A stretch of DNA of 64,000 nt from Streptomyces pactum. GTDB lineage: Bacteria > Actinomycetota > Actinomycetes > Streptomycetales > Streptomycetaceae. Shown piece after piece: positions 61,525-64,000 of the stretch. A program made the translations under genes and the position numbers. A model generated the notes under the pieces. That model was not told where the DNA came from, searched no databases, and saw only the letters and a program-made list of their open reading frames with translations. Position 1 is the first letter of the stretch, and every line of letters starts with the position of its first letter. Location of the stretch: positions 1-64,000 of the forward strand of contig NZ_CP019724.1 in the NCBI RefSeq assembly GCF_002005225.1, given 5' to 3'.

Positions 61525-64000
61525 ACCCGCTCCGCGCACGCAGAGGTAAGCCGGCCCAACCGGTCTGGTTGATGTCCCACCGGTAGTCCTCTCCGCTCGA
61601 GCGGAGGTGAGCCGGTGCCGCCGTCGGTGGTGACCCAGCCGAGGCAGTCCTCTCCGCGCGAGCGGAAGTGAGCCGTTGCAGCCGGTGGCGTCCAGCTCGA
61701 CGACCCACCCCTCTCCGCGCGAGCGGAGATGAGCCGCCAGCGTCGCTCATGTGGACTCCGTCCGTGCCGTCCTCTCCGCGCGAGCAGAGGTGAGCCGACC
61801 GTCGTTTTCTCCCACCTGGCACACCGGATGTCCTCTCCGGGCGTGCGAGCGGAGGTAAGCCGGTCGGAACCGTCTCCCGTACCGGCGGAGAGAAGTCCTT
61901 TCCGCGCGAGCGGAGGTGCGCCGGGTCACTCGGCGTCTGTGGGTACGGTCCTCTCCGCACGAGCGGAGGTGAACCGACGTTCACGGCGAGCTCCACCGCC
62001 AGGCCGACGTCCTCCCCGTGCGAGCGGAGGTGATCCGAAATCGACCAGCGTATCTACGACCTCCGCCACGAGTCCTCTCCGCGCGAATGGAGGAGAACCG
62101 GCCTCGCGGCGGCCGCGGATCCCTCATGGGGACCCTCTCCGCGCGAGCGGAGGTGAGCTGGTGACCAGGCGCACGCAGACCGGCATACTCGGGTCCTCTC
62201 CGCGTGAGCGGAGATGAGCCGCAGACCTGTCACCCCAGAGCGCAGGTCGAAGGGGCCCTCTCCGCTCGGCGGAGGTGAGCCGTCGAGTGGGTCGATCGCC
62301 ACCAGGCGGCCGAAGTCCTCTCCGCACGAGCGGAGTGAGCCGACGCAGGACGGGAAGACGCCCGCGCTGGAGCTGTCCTCTCCGCGCGAGCGGAGGTGAG
62401 CCAGTCCGCCGGCCGACGCTCCCCGGCGAGATGATGTCCTCTCCGCTCGCGCGGAGGTGAGCCGGCATCCACGTCGGTGGACGGTACGCCCAGTTCGTCC
62501 TGTCCACGCGAGCGGAGGACGAAGCGCCCTCTCCGCGCCAGCGGAGGTGAGTCGCTCCTGGAACTTCCGCTCCCATTCCGTGGAGCGTCCTCTCCGCGCG
62601 AGCAGAGGTGGGCCGGACATCAGCGCCTGTCTGGGGGTGCGTAGGGAGTCCTCTCCGCTCCAGCGGAGGTGAGCCGTTCTGCGTCGCCTCGGGGTACGCG
62701 TCGTCGGTGCCCTCTCCGCGCGAGCGGAGGTGAGTCGTGATAGACGGTCTTGCCGGCGGCGTCCGGGTAGCACTCTCCGCACGGGCGGAGGTGAGCCGTA
62801 CAGCGCGCGGACGGAGACGATAGCGTTCACGTCCTCTCCGCGCGAGCGAAGATGGTTCGTGGCGCTGCGTCAGGCCGGCCTCCAGATGGTCCTCTCTTCG
62901 CAAAGCGGAGGTGAGCCGTGCCCAGTCGTCGTGGTCGAGCTGCACGGCGTGTCCTCTCCGCGCCCACGGAGGTGAGCCGTACCTGGTCAGTGAGCTGGAG
63001 CAGATCCTCCTGTCCTATCCGCGCGAGCGGAGGTGAGCCGTAGAAGGGAGGCCCGGGGGAAGGGCACTGGTGCCGTTCTCTCCGCCCGAGCGGAGGCGTC
63101 CTCTCCGCGCCAGCGGAGGTGAGCCGAACGCGAACGGCGCGCTGAGTTCTGACCAGGTGCCCTCTCCGCGCGAGCGGAGGTGAGCCGTTCGCCCGCCCGG
63201 TGCCGACGATGGTCCCGGCGCCCTCTCCGCACAAGCAGAGGTGAACCGTCGTGGACGTTGCCGTCCTCGTCGATGCCGGTGTCCTCTCCGCACGAGCGGA
63301 GGTGAGGCTCAGCCGTCGCAGAAGGAGACGTCGTGGTCACTGTCCTCTCCGCGCAAGCGAAGGTAAGCCAACGTATCCGTTCTCGAGACCGGGGATCTGA
63401 TTGTCCTCTCCGCGCGAGCGGGGGTGAGCCGGGCATGGACGTCTACCCGGTCACCGTGGTGTCGTCCTCTCCGCGCGAGCGGAGGTGAGCCGTTCTGCCG
63501 CCCGTCAGGTGAGCCGGTCAGCCGGTCCTCTCTGCGCGAGCGGAAGTGAGCCGTGGGACAGGCTGCCGACGGACACGGTCCGGTAGTCCTCTCCGCGGGA
63601 GCGGAGGTGAGCCGGTCACCATCGGCCAGGGCACGGATTTCGATTTGTCCTCTCCGCGTAAGCGGAGGTGAGCCGTGCCACAGGACCTCCAGGTCCGCGC
63701 GAGCGGAGGTGAGCCGGATTACACGGTCGAAGCCGTGGGCATCGGCGGGTCCTCTCCGCCCGAGCGGAGGCGAGCCGGATCCCGATTCGGGTTTCGTGGT
63801 GACGTCCGGGTCCTCTCCGCGCGAGCGGAGGTAAGCCGGACAGCACAGCGCTGATAGCTTGCTTGATCGCGTCCTCTCCGGGCGAGCGGAGGTGAACCGG
63901 TCGGCGACGGTTCGACGTACCGGTGGTGGCTGTCCTCTCCGCGCGAGCGGAGGTGAGCCGGAGGTCTGCCCATGGCAGGCAACTCTCGGCCGGTCCTCTC
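61525..64000 (+). CRISPR. Type I-E CRISPR array, at least 42 repeats, running past the right edge
   Basis: Repeat unit 29 bases, beginning GTCCTCTCCGCGCGAGCGGA and ending GGTGAGCCG, with mostly 32-base spacers (61-base period). The last complete copies at 63810, 63871 and 63932 keep the period and a partial copy starts at 63993. Palindrome CTCCGC...GCGGAG fits Cas6e processing, and the strand matches other I-E repeats whose last eight bases are the 5' handle. The first copy (61525) and many copies to about 63370 carry substitutions; some are truncated or have insertions (61830, 62497, 63075, 63281, 63690). The right-hand third is more uniform. Confidence 0.97.

Noticed and set aside
59873..61572. 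Long frames on both strands through cas3
   Set aside because: Shadows of cas3, which has all HD and helicase motifs.
61490..63982. Many Arg/Ser-rich frames through the repeat region
   Set aside because: They are readings of the CRISPR repeats (recurrent SARAERT- or SPPLARRG-like units), not genes.

Overview
The window is about 70% GC, with strong G/C third-position bias, GTG starts next to AGGAGG-type ribosome sites and many one- or four-base stop/start overlaps. Families such as DUF6207, DUF6083, DUF397/DUF5753, the DUF574-type methyltransferase and SigB-like sigma factors point to a Streptomyces or close relative. Three insertion sequences, several broken genes and a dense set of anti-phage-type genes suggest an accessory region: a chromosome-arm island or a large (perhaps linear) plasmid.

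Layout. 1-13.2 kb, almost all on the minus strand, is a nucleic-acid-processing/defence block: a Gabija-like pair (OLD/TOPRIM nuclease plus a frameshifted UvrD-type helicase), DUF6207, a DEAH helicase with helicase-associated repeats, SbcC, SbcD and a second OLD/TOPRIM ATPase. 13.6-15.2 kb is a coupled three-gene operon with two membrane-anchored Mrr-type nucleases. 15.8-20.0 kb is one 1405-residue STAND/NACHT NTPase ending in a PD-(D/E)XK nuclease. 20.6-21.5 kb is a decayed IS5-type element. 21.9-28.1 kb holds regulators (zinc-finger/HTH, sigma-like, methyltransferase, DUF5753 HTH, DUF397, HATPase); an IS630 element separates DUF397 from its HTH partner.

28.1-43 kb looks plasmid-derived: a coupled DUF6083/RHH-like/UvrD-type helicase operon, an XRE repressor with three operator-like sites, a coiled-coil/winged-helix protein, and a coupled three-gene operon with a 700-residue protein that appears to keep divergent family-B DNA polymerase motifs. 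A 1.4 kb IS5-type element carrying a passenger gene sits in a stop codon at 39.9 kb. 43.2-45.0 kb is an operon of a small membrane protein and two sigma factors. 45.6-52.9 kb contains an XRE regulator, a DUF3800 protein, an HTH-membrane protein, a HEPN-like protein and a YaaC remnant.

53.4-64.0 kb is a type I-E CRISPR-Cas locus in the order cse1-cse2-cas7-cas5-cas6e, a 4-repeat mini-array with an exact 61-nt period, cas3, then a long array of at least 42 repeats running off the right edge. No cas1 or cas2 is present. The cas genes read as one Cascade operon with a separately started cas3; the mini-array and main array differ in the crRNA 5'-handle part of the repeat. Repeats in the cas3-proximal part of the main array are heavily mutated and contain spacer deletions.
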